DNA from: Barnesiella viscericola DSM 18177
Lineage (GTDB): Bacteria; Bacteroidota; Bacteroidia; Bacteroidales; Barnesiellaceae
Reading direction: 5' to 3'
Length of the DNA: 64,000 bases
Assembly (NCBI RefSeq): GCF_000512915.1
Contig: NZ_CP007034.1
Location: forward strand, 930,001 to 994,000
In this document: in pieces, positions 51,532-59,950 of the stretch
How positions within the stretch are numbered: the stretch's first letter is position 1
Layout of the letters: the number at the start of each line of letters is the position of its first letter
Position numbers and translations under genes: made by a program
Notes under the pieces: model-generated
Seen by the model: the letters and a program-made list of their open reading frames with translations, nothing else
Told to the model about the DNA's origin: nothing
Database searches by the model: none

Positions 51532-51567
51532 GTCAAGGGGCCGCACCGTAAGGTACAGCCCCTTGAC
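51532..51567 (-). terminator. Hairpin downstream of the iron-sulfur flavoprotein gene
   Basis: Strong stem GTCAAGGGGC/GCCCCTTGAC with an inner ACC/GGT pairing, 45 nt past the stop codon of the minus-strand gene. There is no clear T-run, so termination may be partial. Confidence 0.55.
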
Positions 51568-51612
51568 CTGCTATTTTCACAGCCATTTCCCTGCGAAGTC
51601 CATCAACCCCTC

Positions 51613-52227
51613 TCACCGTATGAAATGGGTCGGAGTCCACGGTTCCGGCTCGGGGACAGTCTCTCCACCCTGTTTCAAGTTCTTCAATATCCAGGCCATG
51701 TTGCGGCCCAGGGTACGCATCGTTTGCAGTCCCTCGATGTCTTGGGTAGCTTCGCCCGGCAAACGGCCATGCACACTGTTCCAGTATTGCGACGAAACCA
51801 CGGGCATGTTGTTGATGGTAAAGTACTTGTTCAACCGGTCGAACATGGCACTGGCTCCCCCGCGACGACACACGGCTACCGCAGCGGCCGGCTTGTAGGC
51901 CAGCAGCGACCCGGCCGAATAGAAGAGTCGGTCGAGCAAGGCACACAACGACCCGTTAGGCCCGGCATAATAGACGGGCGAACCCACCACGATACCGTCG
52001 GCGCCCGCCAGTTTTTCACGAATCGTATTGTAGAGATCATCGTTGAACACGCAACGACCCAACTGGGCGCAACGCCCGCAGGCGATACACCCCTGCACGG
52101 CTTTTACCCCGATGCCTACAATCTCCGTTTCTATCCCGTTAGCCTCCAATGCCTTCGCCACCTCCGACAGAGCAATGAAGGTATTCCCCTCCTTATGAGG
52201 GCTTCCATTGATCAGTAAAACTTTCAT
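51613..52227 (-). CDS. Iron-sulfur flavoprotein of the flavodoxin/NADPH-FMN reductase family
   Basis: This 204-residue protein begins MKVLLINGSPHKEGNT, the FMN-phosphate loop of flavodoxin-fold reductases. It continues with GCIACGRCAQLGRC (C-x2-C-x2-C-x5-C), which in this family binds a [4Fe-4S] cluster, and GSPVYYAGPNGSLCALLDR for the isoalloxazine site. It should act as a cytosolic electron carrier or flavin reductase. The frame opens at 52287, but the conserved N-terminus starts at 52227. Confidence 0.85.
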   Translation of the reverse strand: MKVLLINGSPHKEGNTFIALSEVAKALEANGIETEIVGIGVKAVQGCIACGRCAQLGRCVFNDDLYNTIREKLAGADGIVVGSPVYYAGPNGSLCALLDRLFYSAGSLLAYKPAAAVAVCRRGGASAMFDRLNKYFTINNMPVVSSQYWNSVHGRLPGEATQDIEGLQTMRTLGRNMAWILKNLKQGGETVPEPEPWTPTHFIR

Positions 52228-52317
52228 ATCGTTATTTTTTGTCTTTACAAAAATAATCATGCCGAGCCGGTTTTGTTTACCCCGCAACCTTGATATTTAT
52301 ACCCGGGTTACAGATAT

Positions 52318-52449
52318 TTTACAATTCCACTTTGCTGGAAGTTGGAGATAGGCTTCGTGGCTTACTCGATGATAACCGGAGGATTGCTCAGCGGAAAATA
52401 TACGGCACAGCAGCGTTTGGCCGTTGGGTTTGCTGTCTCCGATTCCTGA
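52318..52449 (+). pseudogene. Possible aldo/keto reductase gene fragment
   Basis: One plus-strand frame contains LEIGFVAYSMITGGLLSGKYT, resembling the aldo/keto reductase segment (L-G-I-x-F-V-x-Y-S-P-L-x-x-G-x-L-T-G-K). About 43 codons are open and then a stop follows. No other part of the enzyme is nearby. The match is short, so this is tentative. Confidence 0.3.
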
Positions 52450-52497
52450 ATCTGAAAAAGTCTTTCCAACGGGGTATTTGTTCGGTATAAGTCAACC

Positions 52498-52546
52498 GAA
52501 AAGCCGGCGGTTGCAGGCTTTGCTTCCTGTGACCGCCGGCTTTTGT
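52498..52546. terminator. Terminator between flavoprotein region and BspA-like gene
   Basis: A 14-nt stem (AAAAGCCGGCGGT pairing with ACCGCCGGCTTTT) with a loop of about 20 nt. It has T-runs on both strands and would serve the BspA-like gene on the minus strand. Confidence 0.75.
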
Positions 52547-52626
52547 TTGCTGACATACGCGTTTTCTAAGCAGTGTATGGCGAATGTGTCAGCACTTTTC
52601 TGAGTAGGCTGTTTGTCTTTCGTTTT

Positions 52627-54297
52627 TTATCGGTTGCCGGGAACCCATACCTTTTGTACGGAACCGTCGGACATCTTGATGAGGTTCAGTCCCGGAGTTT
52701 CAGCCGGAAGTCTCTTCCCGTCGATGCTGTAACGTGCCACCTCATATGGTTTCTCGCTTGCGGTTACGCCGTCGATGTCGGAAGAGTCAAATTCGCTGAT
52801 GCTTCTGAAATCTCGCCATTCTAAGCTATTCTTATAGGCATCTGCACAGCCTGTCGGTACGAACAGATCGATGTTTGCAGCCATAAACGAATAGAATGGC
52901 AGATAGCCGTTGGAGGTGGGAGGAACGGTTGCTTTACAGTAGATCTCTTTCAGACTGTTGCATGAAAGAGTCATGCCGGCCAACGTTTTAAGTGATGCCG
53001 GCAATGTCAGGGTTTCAATAATGTTATTGATGGCTCCCAGGCAATATATGCCCAGCTGCTCGGTGCCTTCCTTCACATTGAATTCTGTTTTCCCTTCGGG
53101 TATGATTGTTAATGTCAGTCCGTCTTTGGAGTAGATGGCCCCGTTGTACGAAGCGAAAACCGGGTTTTCACTGTCCACGTCGTATTCTTGTAGAGAGGGA
53201 AGATTGTATGAAAACATCGGTTCGAGATTTGTGAGTCCGGAACCCATATGGATCGTTTCCAGATATAAACTGTTGAAAATGGCATATTGCCGAAGGGTTG
53301 TAACGCTGTTCGGGAAAGTGGCGGTACGGATATGGTTGGAGTAGATGGCTCCGGAACAAATGGTTTCTCCCCCCTCGGGCACGTCGCAGGCTTCTACAGT
53401 GTTGTCAGCCGCAAAGATATACAGCGTTCTTCCTGAAATGTCGGTCAACGAGTTACCCATATTCTTGAAATTGGGATTGTCGGCTGCTACCGTCACGCTG
53501 CTTAATTGGTAGTTGCCCATGATGGCCATGTCGCCCCATGTGGCCAAATAATTTCCGAATGAGAGCGTTTGCAGTGCGTTGCAATAGCTGAATGCGAAAC
53601 TTTTAATCTCTTTTACGTTCGGCATTTCAACGGATTGCAAATGCAGGTTCTGATAGAAAGCGTAGGAATCAACGATTTCGGTAGCCTCCGGCGTACGAAT
53701 GGAGGTCTGAGGACTCTTGGCCGGGCAATAGAACAGTGTTTTGAGATCTTTTGAGTAGAGTATATTGTCAACAACAGTCAGATTGGGATTGTTATTGGAT
53801 ACGGAGATTTTTTCCAAACCTTCCGGCCAACCCTGGTTTACTCCTAAAAAAGCATTGTCGGGTATTGTCAACTCTTTCAGGACATTGCAACCGGCAAAAA
53901 AGATTCCCAGAAATTTGTCGTTTTCTCCGATAAGGTGCATGATGCCTTGGCTGTTATCGATATAATATGTTTGATCACTCGCTAAGAGAGATCCATCGTA
54001 ACCGATGATGTTGACACCTGCCATATCCAGCTTTTCCAGTTTCCCTTCCGTCGGCGCACCGTAGAGGTCAGCGCCTGCCATATCCCGTAAAGTGCGAATA
54101 TCGAAGCCGTTAAGGGGACCGGATACTTTCAGCTCCGTTGTGTTCCATTTGTCATTCTCTGAAATGAGGGTTGCCAGAGTACCCGGTGCAGTTGTTGTCA
54201 CGTCCAGTTGGGTAGCCATGCCGGAGACGATGGTGGCAACCATGGCAAAAGCAGCCAGCCCGGCCTTTTTCAAAAATGAGTAATCAGTTCTTCCCAT
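52627..54297 (-). CDS. Secreted BspA-type leucine-rich-repeat protein
   Basis: About 556 residues with signal sequence MGRTDYSFLKKAGLAAFAMV ending near ATQ. The body carries LRR_5/BspA repeats with the L-x-x-I-x-I/V-P pattern, for example LKELTIPDNAFLG, LQSVEMPNVKEIKSFAFSY, CNALQTLSFGNYLATWG, RTATFPNSVTTLRQYAI and ETLTLPASLKTLAGMTLSC. The C-terminus (ARYSIDGKRLPAETPGLNLI, VQKVWVPG) looks like a BspA-type terminal domain. Such proteins bind matrix or other cells. A start at 54327 is also possible, but the resulting leader would be only about 10 nt. Confidence 0.82.
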   Translation of the reverse strand: MGRTDYSFLKKAGLAAFAMVATIVSGMATQLDVTTTAPGTLATLISENDKWNTTELKVSGPLNGFDIRTLRDMAGADLYGAPTEGKLEKLDMAGVNIIGYDGSLLASDQTYYIDNSQGIMHLIGENDKFLGIFFAGCNVLKELTIPDNAFLGVNQGWPEGLEKISVSNNNPNLTVVDNILYSKDLKTLFYCPAKSPQTSIRTPEATEIVDSYAFYQNLHLQSVEMPNVKEIKSFAFSYCNALQTLSFGNYLATWGDMAIMGNYQLSSVTVAADNPNFKNMGNSLTDISGRTLYIFAADNTVEACDVPEGGETICSGAIYSNHIRTATFPNSVTTLRQYAIFNSLYLETIHMGSGLTNLEPMFSYNLPSLQEYDVDSENPVFASYNGAIYSKDGLTLTIIPEGKTEFNVKEGTEQLGIYCLGAINNIIETLTLPASLKTLAGMTLSCNSLKEIYCKATVPPTSNGYLPFYSFMAANIDLFVPTGCADAYKNSLEWRDFRSISEFDSSDIDGVTASEKPYEVARYSIDGKRLPAETPGLNLIKMSDGSVQKVWVPGNR

Positions 54298-54345
54298 ATT
54301 AATCAGATTTAAGTATTTGTTTTTCAAAAGTACCCATATTTATCT

Positions 54346-54377
54346 CAAATATATATAAATTTTACGATAGCAGCAAA
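54346..54377 (-). promoter_or_regulatory. Promoter of the BspA-like gene
   Basis: On the minus strand TTTG (54377-54374), 20 nt, TATATTTG (54353-54346), a full consensus pair. Confidence 0.75.
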
Positions 54378-54673
54378 AGTATCACATATTTTTATTTTTC
54401 ATGGAACTTTATACACACAGATGCTTCTCCGTTTTTCAGCAGCTTGGTCTTCTTCAAGAAGAAAAACACATTGAATGAATTCCTTTTCATTTTCCTACTA
54501 TTTTCAGTTTGTACAAAAACAGGAAACCGAACCCGTTTTCTTGCTATGCAAAATATTGACAATCAGCGAAAAAGGTCGTAATTCGGTGGAGATTTTTGCT
54601 CCACCTTTTATCTCCACCTTTTGCTCCACCTCGAACGGTAATATTTTGCCGTTTTTTGCGTGTCGGGGGAAAA
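54378..54673. other. Intergenic stretch with GGTGGAG repeats, no gene
   Basis: CTCCACC occurs three times (54599, 54612, 54624) and once inverted as GGTGGAG (54585), the first pair forming a hairpin. Otherwise no gene or RNA is recognised. The stretch lies between the BspA-like gene and tRNA-Phe. Confidence 0.45.
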
Positions 54674-54710
54674 CAAAAAATCCCGATTTCGCTTGGAAAT
54701 CAGGATTTTA
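54674..54710 (-). terminator. Terminator of tRNA-Phe
   Basis: Stem AAATCC-GATTTC/GAAATC-GGATTT with one mismatch and a 5-nt loop. T-rich sequence follows on the minus strand, 24 nt past the tRNA. Confidence 0.8.
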
Positions 54711-54733
54711 CTGTCTTTTGCTTTTCTTCAAAG

Positions 54734-54806
54734 TGGTGCCACCAGGAATCGAACCGGGGACACAAGGATTTTCAGTCCTTTGCTCTACCATCTGAGCTAT
54801 GGCACC
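54734..54806 (-). tRNA. tRNA-Phe (anticodon GAA)
   Basis: The 73-nt cloverleaf has acceptor GGTGCCA/TGGCACC, D-loop AGCTCAGATGGTAGAGC, anticodon loop CTGAAAA with GAA, and T-loop GGTTCGATTCC. The CCA end is not encoded. Confidence 0.95.
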
Positions 54807-54822
54807 AGCGTTTTTGCGTGTG

Positions 54823-54854
54823 CAAAGGTAATGGATTGGTTTGAATTTACCAAA
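54823..54854 (-). promoter_or_regulatory. Promoter of tRNA-Phe
   Basis: On the minus strand TTTG (54854-54851), 20 nt, TACCTTTG (54830-54823). The mature tRNA begins 16 nt further on. Confidence 0.85.
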
Positions 54855-54944
54855 TATTCGGTCGCTTTTTCTATCTGAAAATACGCTATCAAGGTCTTAA
54901 CCTCTACGATACCAACACATTAAGCCAATCTTGTCAAGATACGA

Positions 54945-54992
54945 TTTTCCCCGAAGCGATGTACCGGTGTGCGGCAAGGGCTTCGGGGAAAA
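54945..54992 (-). terminator. Terminator of the thiL-side operon
   Basis: A 13-bp perfect stem (TTTTCCCCGAAGC/GCTTCGGGGAAAA) with a 22-nt loop, 31 nt past the thiL stop codon. Confidence 0.75.
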
Positions 54993-55023
54993 GGTTATTT
55001 TCGGTGAGAGGTGCTTATTGCCC

Positions 55024-56067
55024 CTACTCCTCTTCGGCAAGGGAGTTCCAGCCTTGTGCCCGCAGGGTGATTTCGGCTCCGTCGCGGGTAATCATGCAAC
55101 AGCCCAAATCGGGCTTGGTGATGTGGCCGATAACCCGAATGCCGGGTATGGCGGCGACGGTGTCGTGCTTTTCGAGGGGCACGGTAAAGAGCAGTTCGTA
55201 GTCTTCGCCTCCGTTGAGGGCAGCGGTGACGAGGTTCATGTTGAACTCCTCGGCCATGGCGGCTGTCTGGTAATCGATGGGTATGCGCTCTTCGTAGATG
55301 CGGCACCCGGCATGGCTCTGCGAACAGATGTGCAACAGTTCGGAGGAGAGGCCGTCGGAGATGTCCATCATGGCGGTGGGTACGATTCCGGCCTTGTCGA
55401 GTTCGGCCACGATATCTTTGCGGGCTTCGGGTTTCAGTTGGCGTTCGAGCAGGTATTCGTGTCCTTCGAAGGCGGGTTTGAACTCGGTTTCGCCGGCAAA
55501 GATGCGTTTCTCGCGTTCGAGCAGTTGCAGCCCCATGTAGGCGGCACCCAGGTCGCCGCTCACGCAGATGAGGTCGTTCTCGCGGGCACCGTTGCGATAA
55601 ACGATTTTATCGGGGTCGCCCTCGCCGATACAGGTGATGCTGATGGTGAGTCCGGTCATCGAGGCCGAGGTATCGCCCCCCACGAGGTCGACGCCGTAGA
55701 TGTCGCAGGCAAGTTGTATGCCGGCATAGAGGGCTTCGAGGTTCTCGACCGAGAAGCGCTTCGACACACCCAGCGAGACGGTGATCTGCCGCGGGGTTCC
55801 GTTCATGGCGTAGATATCGGAGAAATTGACCACGGCCGATTTGTAGCCCAGATGTTTCAAGGGTACGTAGGTGAGGTCGAAATGTACCCCTTCGAGCAAC
55901 AGGTCGGTGGTAACGAGTACGCGTTTGCCCGAGTAGTCGAGCACGGCGGCATCGTCGCCCACCCCTTTCAGCGACGAGGGGTTTTTGAGTTGTATCTGCT
56001 TCGTGAGGTGGTCGATCAGGCCAAATTCGCCCAGCGAAGCTATTTCGGTACGTTTTTCTTCTTCCAT
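55024..56067 (-). CDS. thiL: Thiamine-monophosphate kinase
   Basis: This 347-residue enzyme phosphorylates thiamine monophosphate to the active diphosphate. It shows the ThiL/PurM ATP-grasp-like pattern: GVGDDAAVLDYSGK near residue 35, VTTDLLLEGVHFDL, LVGGDTSAS, MMDISDGLSSELLHIC and LNGGEDYELLFTVP near the end. The fold is complete. The frame opens at 56100, but 56067 (MEEEKRTEI) gives the usual N-terminus. It follows the purine nucleoside phosphorylase gene by 64 nt on the same strand, and no other thi gene is nearby. Confidence 0.92.
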   Translation of the reverse strand: MEEEKRTEIASLGEFGLIDHLTKQIQLKNPSSLKGVGDDAAVLDYSGKRVLVTTDLLLEGVHFDLTYVPLKHLGYKSAVVNFSDIYAMNGTPRQITVSLGVSKRFSVENLEALYAGIQLACDIYGVDLVGGDTSASMTGLTISITCIGEGDPDKIVYRNGARENDLICVSGDLGAAYMGLQLLEREKRIFAGETEFKPAFEGHEYLLERQLKPEARKDIVAELDKAGIVPTAMMDISDGLSSELLHICSQSHAGCRIYEERIPIDYQTAAMAEEFNMNLVTAALNGGEDYELLFTVPLEKHDTVAAIPGIRVIGHITKPDLGCCMITRDGAEITLRAQGWNSLAEEE

Positions 56068-56131
56068 AGTTTGTATAGCGGCAAAGCCCACGAGAGTCAT
56101 GGGCTTTGTCTTGTTTTTTAACGGTTGGGGA

Positions 56132-56944
56132 TTAAAATTGTTCTACCAGTTCTTTCATGATGAAGGTCATCTTGGGCTGTGCGGCGGCAGCGGCCTTCTG
56201 TACCTCCTCGTGCGAACATTTCTCGACGATGCCCTCCACACCCAGGTCGGTGATGACCGACACGGCGAATACCTCGATGCCGGCATGACGGGCCACGATA
56301 ACCTCGGGCACGGTGCTCATACCCACGGCATCACCGCCGATGATGCGGAAGTAGCGATACTCGGCCGGCGTCTCGAACGTGGGACCTTGTGTGCCCACAT
56401 AGACACCCTGCTGTACCTTGATGTGGTTCTTCTCGGCAATTTCGAGTGCCTTGGCAATGAGACGGTGCGAATAGGCCTCGCTCATATCGGGGAAGCGCAC
56501 GCCCAGTTCGTTGTGGTTGCGCCCGTGCAGCGGATGTTCGGGGAAGAGGTTGATGTGGTCGCGGATAATCATGATATCGCCGATGGCAAAGTCGGGATTC
56601 ATGCCGCCGGCCGCATTGGAGACGAAGAGGTGCTCGATGCCCAGCTCCTTCATCACCCGCACGGGGAAGGTAACCTGCTTCATGTCGTACCCCTCGTAAT
56701 AGTGGAAGCGGCCCTGCATGGCCATCACATCTTTCTTGCCCAGTTTACCGAAGATGAGTTTGCCCTGATGCCCCTCGACGGTCGACACGGGGAAGTGGGG
56801 AATTTCGGTATAGGGAATCTCAGTCTTATCGGTAATGTGGTTTACCAACTCGCCCAACCCGGTACCCAAGATGATAGCGGTTTTGGGCAATACCTGCACT
56901 TTCGAGGCAATGTAGGCAGCGGTTTCTTTAATTTGCTCAATCAT
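56132..56944 (-). CDS. punA: Purine-nucleoside phosphorylase, trimeric type
   Basis: This 270-residue enzyme splits purine nucleosides with phosphate into free base and ribose-1-phosphate. It has GTGLGELVNHI, the phosphate-loop region VEGHQGKL, GRFHYYEGYD, the NAAGGMNPDFAIGD motif and QGPTFETPAEYR, all typical of the class I trimeric PNP family. The base-recognition segment reads SVITDLGVEG, with D where many 6-oxopurine enzymes have N, so base specificity may differ. It is cytosolic and the third gene of a minus-strand run. Confidence 0.9.
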   Translation of the reverse strand: MIEQIKETAAYIASKVQVLPKTAIILGTGLGELVNHITDKTEIPYTEIPHFPVSTVEGHQGKLIFGKLGKKDVMAMQGRFHYYEGYDMKQVTFPVRVMKELGIEHLFVSNAAGGMNPDFAIGDIMIIRDHINLFPEHPLHGRNHNELGVRFPDMSEAYSHRLIAKALEIAEKNHIKVQQGVYVGTQGPTFETPAEYRYFRIIGGDAVGMSTVPEVIVARHAGIEVFAVSVITDLGVEGIVEKCSHEEVQKAAAAAQPKMTFIMKELVEQF

Positions 56945-57010
56945 TGTATTTCTATTTTAATTATTAAATCCTTACCAGACTCGACGACCCAGCGGCTACG
57001 AGAGTAGCAG

Positions 57011-57715
57011 TCAGCGCTTGTCGAGTTGTCCGCGACGGGCCATGTCGATCATCTTCTCTCCCGGAATCAGATAGATGTCGAGACGCCGGTTCCTGGCCCG
57101 CCCTTCCATCGTAGCATTCGAGGCAACGGGGGCAAAGGGACCGGCCTCGTACAGCACCATGCAGTCGGTGTTGCCGCCATGACTGGCGAACCAGTTGCGC
57201 ACGGCATGCGCCCGGGCCCGGGTGAGGTCGAGGCAATACGACTCGGAGCCGGTATCGTCGCTGTGCATGACCACCATCACATGATAGTAGTCGGGAATAC
57301 GCAGGTCGCTCAGGAAGGGGCGCAAAAAGATGTCGGCCTTGTCGCTCAACATCGTATCGTTGGGCAAGAAGAGGTTCGAGGCGGCCAGCGTGGCCTTGAT
57401 TACCTCGTAGTTGCGCACCAGTTTCAAATCGGTGAGGCGGGCCTTGCGCAGTCGCTTCATTTCGCGCGACTGTGCGGCGCGTATCTTGCGGGCCTCCTTA
57501 TTATCGAGCTCGGGTATCGAGAGGTTCTCGTCGAGAGTCAGTTTGGTAATATCAATGTGTTCGGTAGCGGTAGCCTCGTCCTTCTTATCGCCGGTCGAGA
57601 ACCACGACGAAATCGTGTTGGCTGCCTTCTGAAAGATATTCTGCGCAGCTACTCCGGCGGGGAGAATCGATGCGACCCCCAACAACAGAACCATTCCTGC
57701 TTTCCTGTTCATCAT
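57011..57715 (-). CDS. OmpA-family envelope protein
   Basis: The 234-residue protein has signal peptide MMNRKAGMVLLLGVASILPA, a charged helical stretch at 65-100 (ARKIRAAQSREMKRLRKARL), and a C-terminal OmpA-like domain with YYHVMVVMHSDDTGSESYC and the closing ARNRRLDIYLIPGEKM, which normally grips peptidoglycan. No N-terminal barrel is present. It is 66 nt upstream of punA and 8 nt after the preceding small gene, so the three are probably co-transcribed. Confidence 0.75.
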   Translation of the reverse strand: MMNRKAGMVLLLGVASILPAGVAAQNIFQKAANTISSWFSTGDKKDEATATEHIDITKLTLDENLSIPELDNKEARKIRAAQSREMKRLRKARLTDLKLVRNYEVIKATLAASNLFLPNDTMLSDKADIFLRPFLSDLRIPDYYHVMVVMHSDDTGSESYCLDLTRARAHAVRNWFASHGGNTDCMVLYEAGPFAPVASNATMEGRARNRRLDIYLIPGEKMIDMARRGQLDKR

Positions 57716-57723
57716 GCCCCTCC

Positions 57724-58041
57724 TTAAAATACGCCCAACGACTCTTCGTAATCCAACTCACCCCGTACCAGGAAAGGCATGTCCTCGTCGTCGATCTTCA
57801 TGCCGTCCTTGTGGGCGCACTTGCGGGCATAGGCAATGATGTCGTCCTCGTCAATCTCGACCTCCTCGTCGTCACGGTCGTCGAAGAGCCCCTTCTGCTC
57901 GTAGTAGTCATACACCACGTCGGTAATGTAAACAATGTCGTCGTGGCTATATTTCTCCTTCAACTCCTGGGGCAACACATTCTGTATATATTTCACGGCG
58001 TCGTCTTCGTCGTAGGTAAACAAATCGTCGTTTTGGCTCAT
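57724..58041 (-). CDS. Conserved small acidic protein of unknown function
   Basis: About 105 residues, strongly acidic (DDRDDEEVEIDEDDI in the centre). It has no signal peptide, membrane segment or catalytic motif I recognise. A similar small protein appears in many Bacteroidales genomes, so it is a real gene. The frame opens at 58104, but MSQNDDLFTYDEDDA at 58041 is the plausible start. It heads the run of four minus-strand genes and is divergent from the ABC operon. Confidence 0.65.
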   Translation of the reverse strand: MSQNDDLFTYDEDDAVKYIQNVLPQELKEKYSHDDIVYITDVVYDYYEQKGLFDDRDDEEVEIDEDDIIAYARKCAHKDGMKIDDEDMPFLVRGELDYEESLGVF

Positions 58042-58132
58042 CTCATCTATTTTTATAAGGTTTATTGATTGGGTAAAAATACAAATCCTAACTGGCTTTT
58101 GCAAATCGGCCTAAAAAAAATAAGTTTTTTTG

Positions 58133-58186
58133 TTGCTATTCCGAAAAGTTTCTCTACATTTGTAGTGTACTATTAAACTAATACAC
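58133..58186 (+). promoter_or_regulatory. Promoter and GntR-type operator of the ABC operon
   Basis: TTG (58133-58135), 19 nt, TACATTTG (58155-58162). Directly behind the -7 box an inverted repeat, GTGTACTA (58165-58172) and TAATACAC (58179-58186), covers the expected transcription start. YtrA-like GntR repressors bind such palindromes, and a GntR gene is the third gene of this operon, so autorepression is likely. Confidence 0.7.
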
Positions 58187-58219
58187 CATAACAGCAAAAC
58201 AACTCTAACCCAAAATAGT

Positions 58220-59068
58220 ATGTTACAGATTGACAATCTTGTATTTAGCTATCACAAAAAGAAGGCTCCCATATTCGAGGGCATCAACCTGACGATACAC
58301 CCGGGGTCGGTCTACGGCCTGCTGGGCAAGAACGGCATAGGCAAGTCGACCCTGCTCTATATGATGAGCGGACTGATGTTTCCCCACAAGGGACACATCA
58401 CGCTCGACGGTGTGGAGGTGCGACGTCGTCGCCCCGAGACACTCGAAAAGATTTTTCTCGTGCCCGAGGAGTTCGACCTGCCCGCTATCTCGGTCGATGC
58501 CTATGTGCGCCGCAACAGCGTGTTCTATCCCTGTTTCGACCGCGAGCAGTTCGACCGATACCTGACCGATTTCGAGTTGGAGCCGGTCAAGAATCTGGCC
58601 AAGACTTCGATGGGACAGAAAAAGAAATATCTGGTGAGCTTCGCCCTGGCCACCAACACTCCGCTGCTGCTCATGGACGAGCCGACCAACGGCATGGACA
58701 TTCCCTCGAAGAGCCAGTTCCGCAAGGTCATCGCCTCGGGTATGACCGAGCAGAAGAGCATCGTCATCTCGACTCACCAGGTGCGCGACCTCGAAAACAT
58801 GATCGACCGCATCGACATTCTCGACGGGGGGCGCCTCCTGCTCGACAGCGACACGACCACCATCACCTCGCGCCTGCGCTTTGTCAAGGGGGCCGGCGAG
58901 GACGACATTGAGGGGGCTCTCTACTCGGTCTCGACCATCGCGGGGTACAGCGCCATACTGCCCAACCCCACAGGCGAGGAGTCGCCGCTCGACATCGAGA
59001 TGCTCTTCAACTACGCCATCGAAAACCCGACGGAGATCGAACGCCTATTTGCCAACCCTGTAAAATGA
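58220..59068 (+). CDS. ABC transporter ATP-binding protein
   Basis: The 282-residue ATPase has Walker A GLLGKNGIGKST (34-45), a Q-loop near IFLVPEEFDLP, a signature region in KTSMGQKKKYLVSFAL (a variant of LSGGQ), Walker B LLLMDEPTNGMD and the ISTHQVRDL switch. The signature departs from the canonical form as in YtrB-like exporters. It partners with the membrane protein encoded 7 nt downstream. It is the first gene of the GntR-controlled operon. Confidence 0.88.
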   Translation: MLQIDNLVFSYHKKKAPIFEGINLTIHPGSVYGLLGKNGIGKSTLLYMMSGLMFPHKGHITLDGVEVRRRRPETLEKIFLVPEEFDLPAISVDAYVRRNSVFYPCFDREQFDRYLTDFELEPVKNLAKTSMGQKKKYLVSFALATNTPLLLMDEPTNGMDIPSKSQFRKVIASGMTEQKSIVISTHQVRDLENMIDRIDILDGGRLLLDSDTTTITSRLRFVKGAGEDDIEGALYSVSTIAGYSAILPNPTGEESPLDIEMLFNYAIENPTEIERLFANPVK

Positions 59069-59075
59069 CACGACC

Positions 59076-59948
59076 ATGAACGAATATGAAATAAACAACA
59101 ATACCCAACAAGCCACCGTAACGGCGGCGCCGCAAAAGACGGTCTCCAACCTCTTCAACCCGAGACGTTTCGGCCTCTACTGCTCCAAACAGATACACGA
59201 ATGGAAACGGGGACTCACTCTCCAATTCCTCGCCCTGGCAGGGATATACACCCTGCTGATGTTTCTCTTCCACCACACCGATGAAGAGGGGTCAACCCCC
59301 TCGATTGCCTCGACCGGGATACAGATAATCATCTGGCTGGGTTTCTTCGTCTATATCGCCAAAAGCGCTTCGAGCCTGGCCGACCAGATAGGAGTGCGCT
59401 CCAAACGGGTGCTCTACCTAGCGGTACCCGCCTCGACGGCCGAGAAATACATCGCTCACCTGCTGTGGACCGTGGTACTCTACCCCATTCTCTTCTTTGC
59501 CGCTATTCTCGTAGCCCAATATGTCTCGGAGGTTTTCTCGTCGGCCATACGCAACGAGCCCTTCAACCCGGGCACCCCGCTGCAAGGCATGCTCTCCTTC
59601 TGGGAAGGGAACCTGTACAACGTCTCTTCCCTGGTGAACTACACGATCAACATTATCGTTACCTTCACCCTGGGAGCCACGCTTTGGCAGAAAAACAGTT
59701 TTCTCAAAACCATCGCCGCCCTCTTCCTGCTGGGAATCATCGTCATCTTCTTCTACACCACCCTGCTGGGCAAAGAGGAGTTGGAGTCGATGTTTACCTA
59801 TCTGGTCGTAGGTAATTACTTCGACAACTTCGACGCGACCTCCTTCATGTGGTTGATCAACGGTGTCAGTACCGTAGAGTATCTGCTGTTTGGATATATC
59901 GGCTACATGCGTATGAAAGAACTTGAAATCAACGAAACCAAACGATAA
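59076..59948 (+). CDS. ABC-2-like membrane protein of the GntR-controlled operon
   Basis: This 290-residue protein has a polar N-terminus and about six membrane segments (LQFLALAGIYTLLMFLF, IQIIIWLGFFVYIAKS, LLWTVVLYPILFFAAILVAQ, TLGATLWQ, AALFLLGIIVIFFYTTLL, LINGVSTVEYLLFGYIGYM). It resembles the permease partners of YtrB-like ATPases, though no family match is certain. The exported substrate is unknown. Many related operons respond to antibiotics or envelope stress. It lies 7 nt after the ATPase gene. Confidence 0.72.
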   Translation: MNEYEINNNTQQATVTAAPQKTVSNLFNPRRFGLYCSKQIHEWKRGLTLQFLALAGIYTLLMFLFHHTDEEGSTPSIASTGIQIIIWLGFFVYIAKSASSLADQIGVRSKRVLYLAVPASTAEKYIAHLLWTVVLYPILFFAAILVAQYVSEVFSSAIRNEPFNPGTPLQGMLSFWEGNLYNVSSLVNYTINIIVTFTLGATLWQKNSFLKTIAALFLLGIIVIFFYTTLLGKEELESMFTYLVVGNYFDNFDATSFMWLINGVSTVEYLLFGYIGYMRMKELEINETKR

Positions 59949-59950
59949 GC

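Noticed and set aside
54931-56121. Plus-strand frame of 396 codons
   Set aside because: Antisense shadow of thiL, which is unambiguous on the other strand.
55985-57007. Plus-strand frame of 340 codons
   Set aside because: Antisense to the purine nucleoside phosphorylase gene, with no family features.
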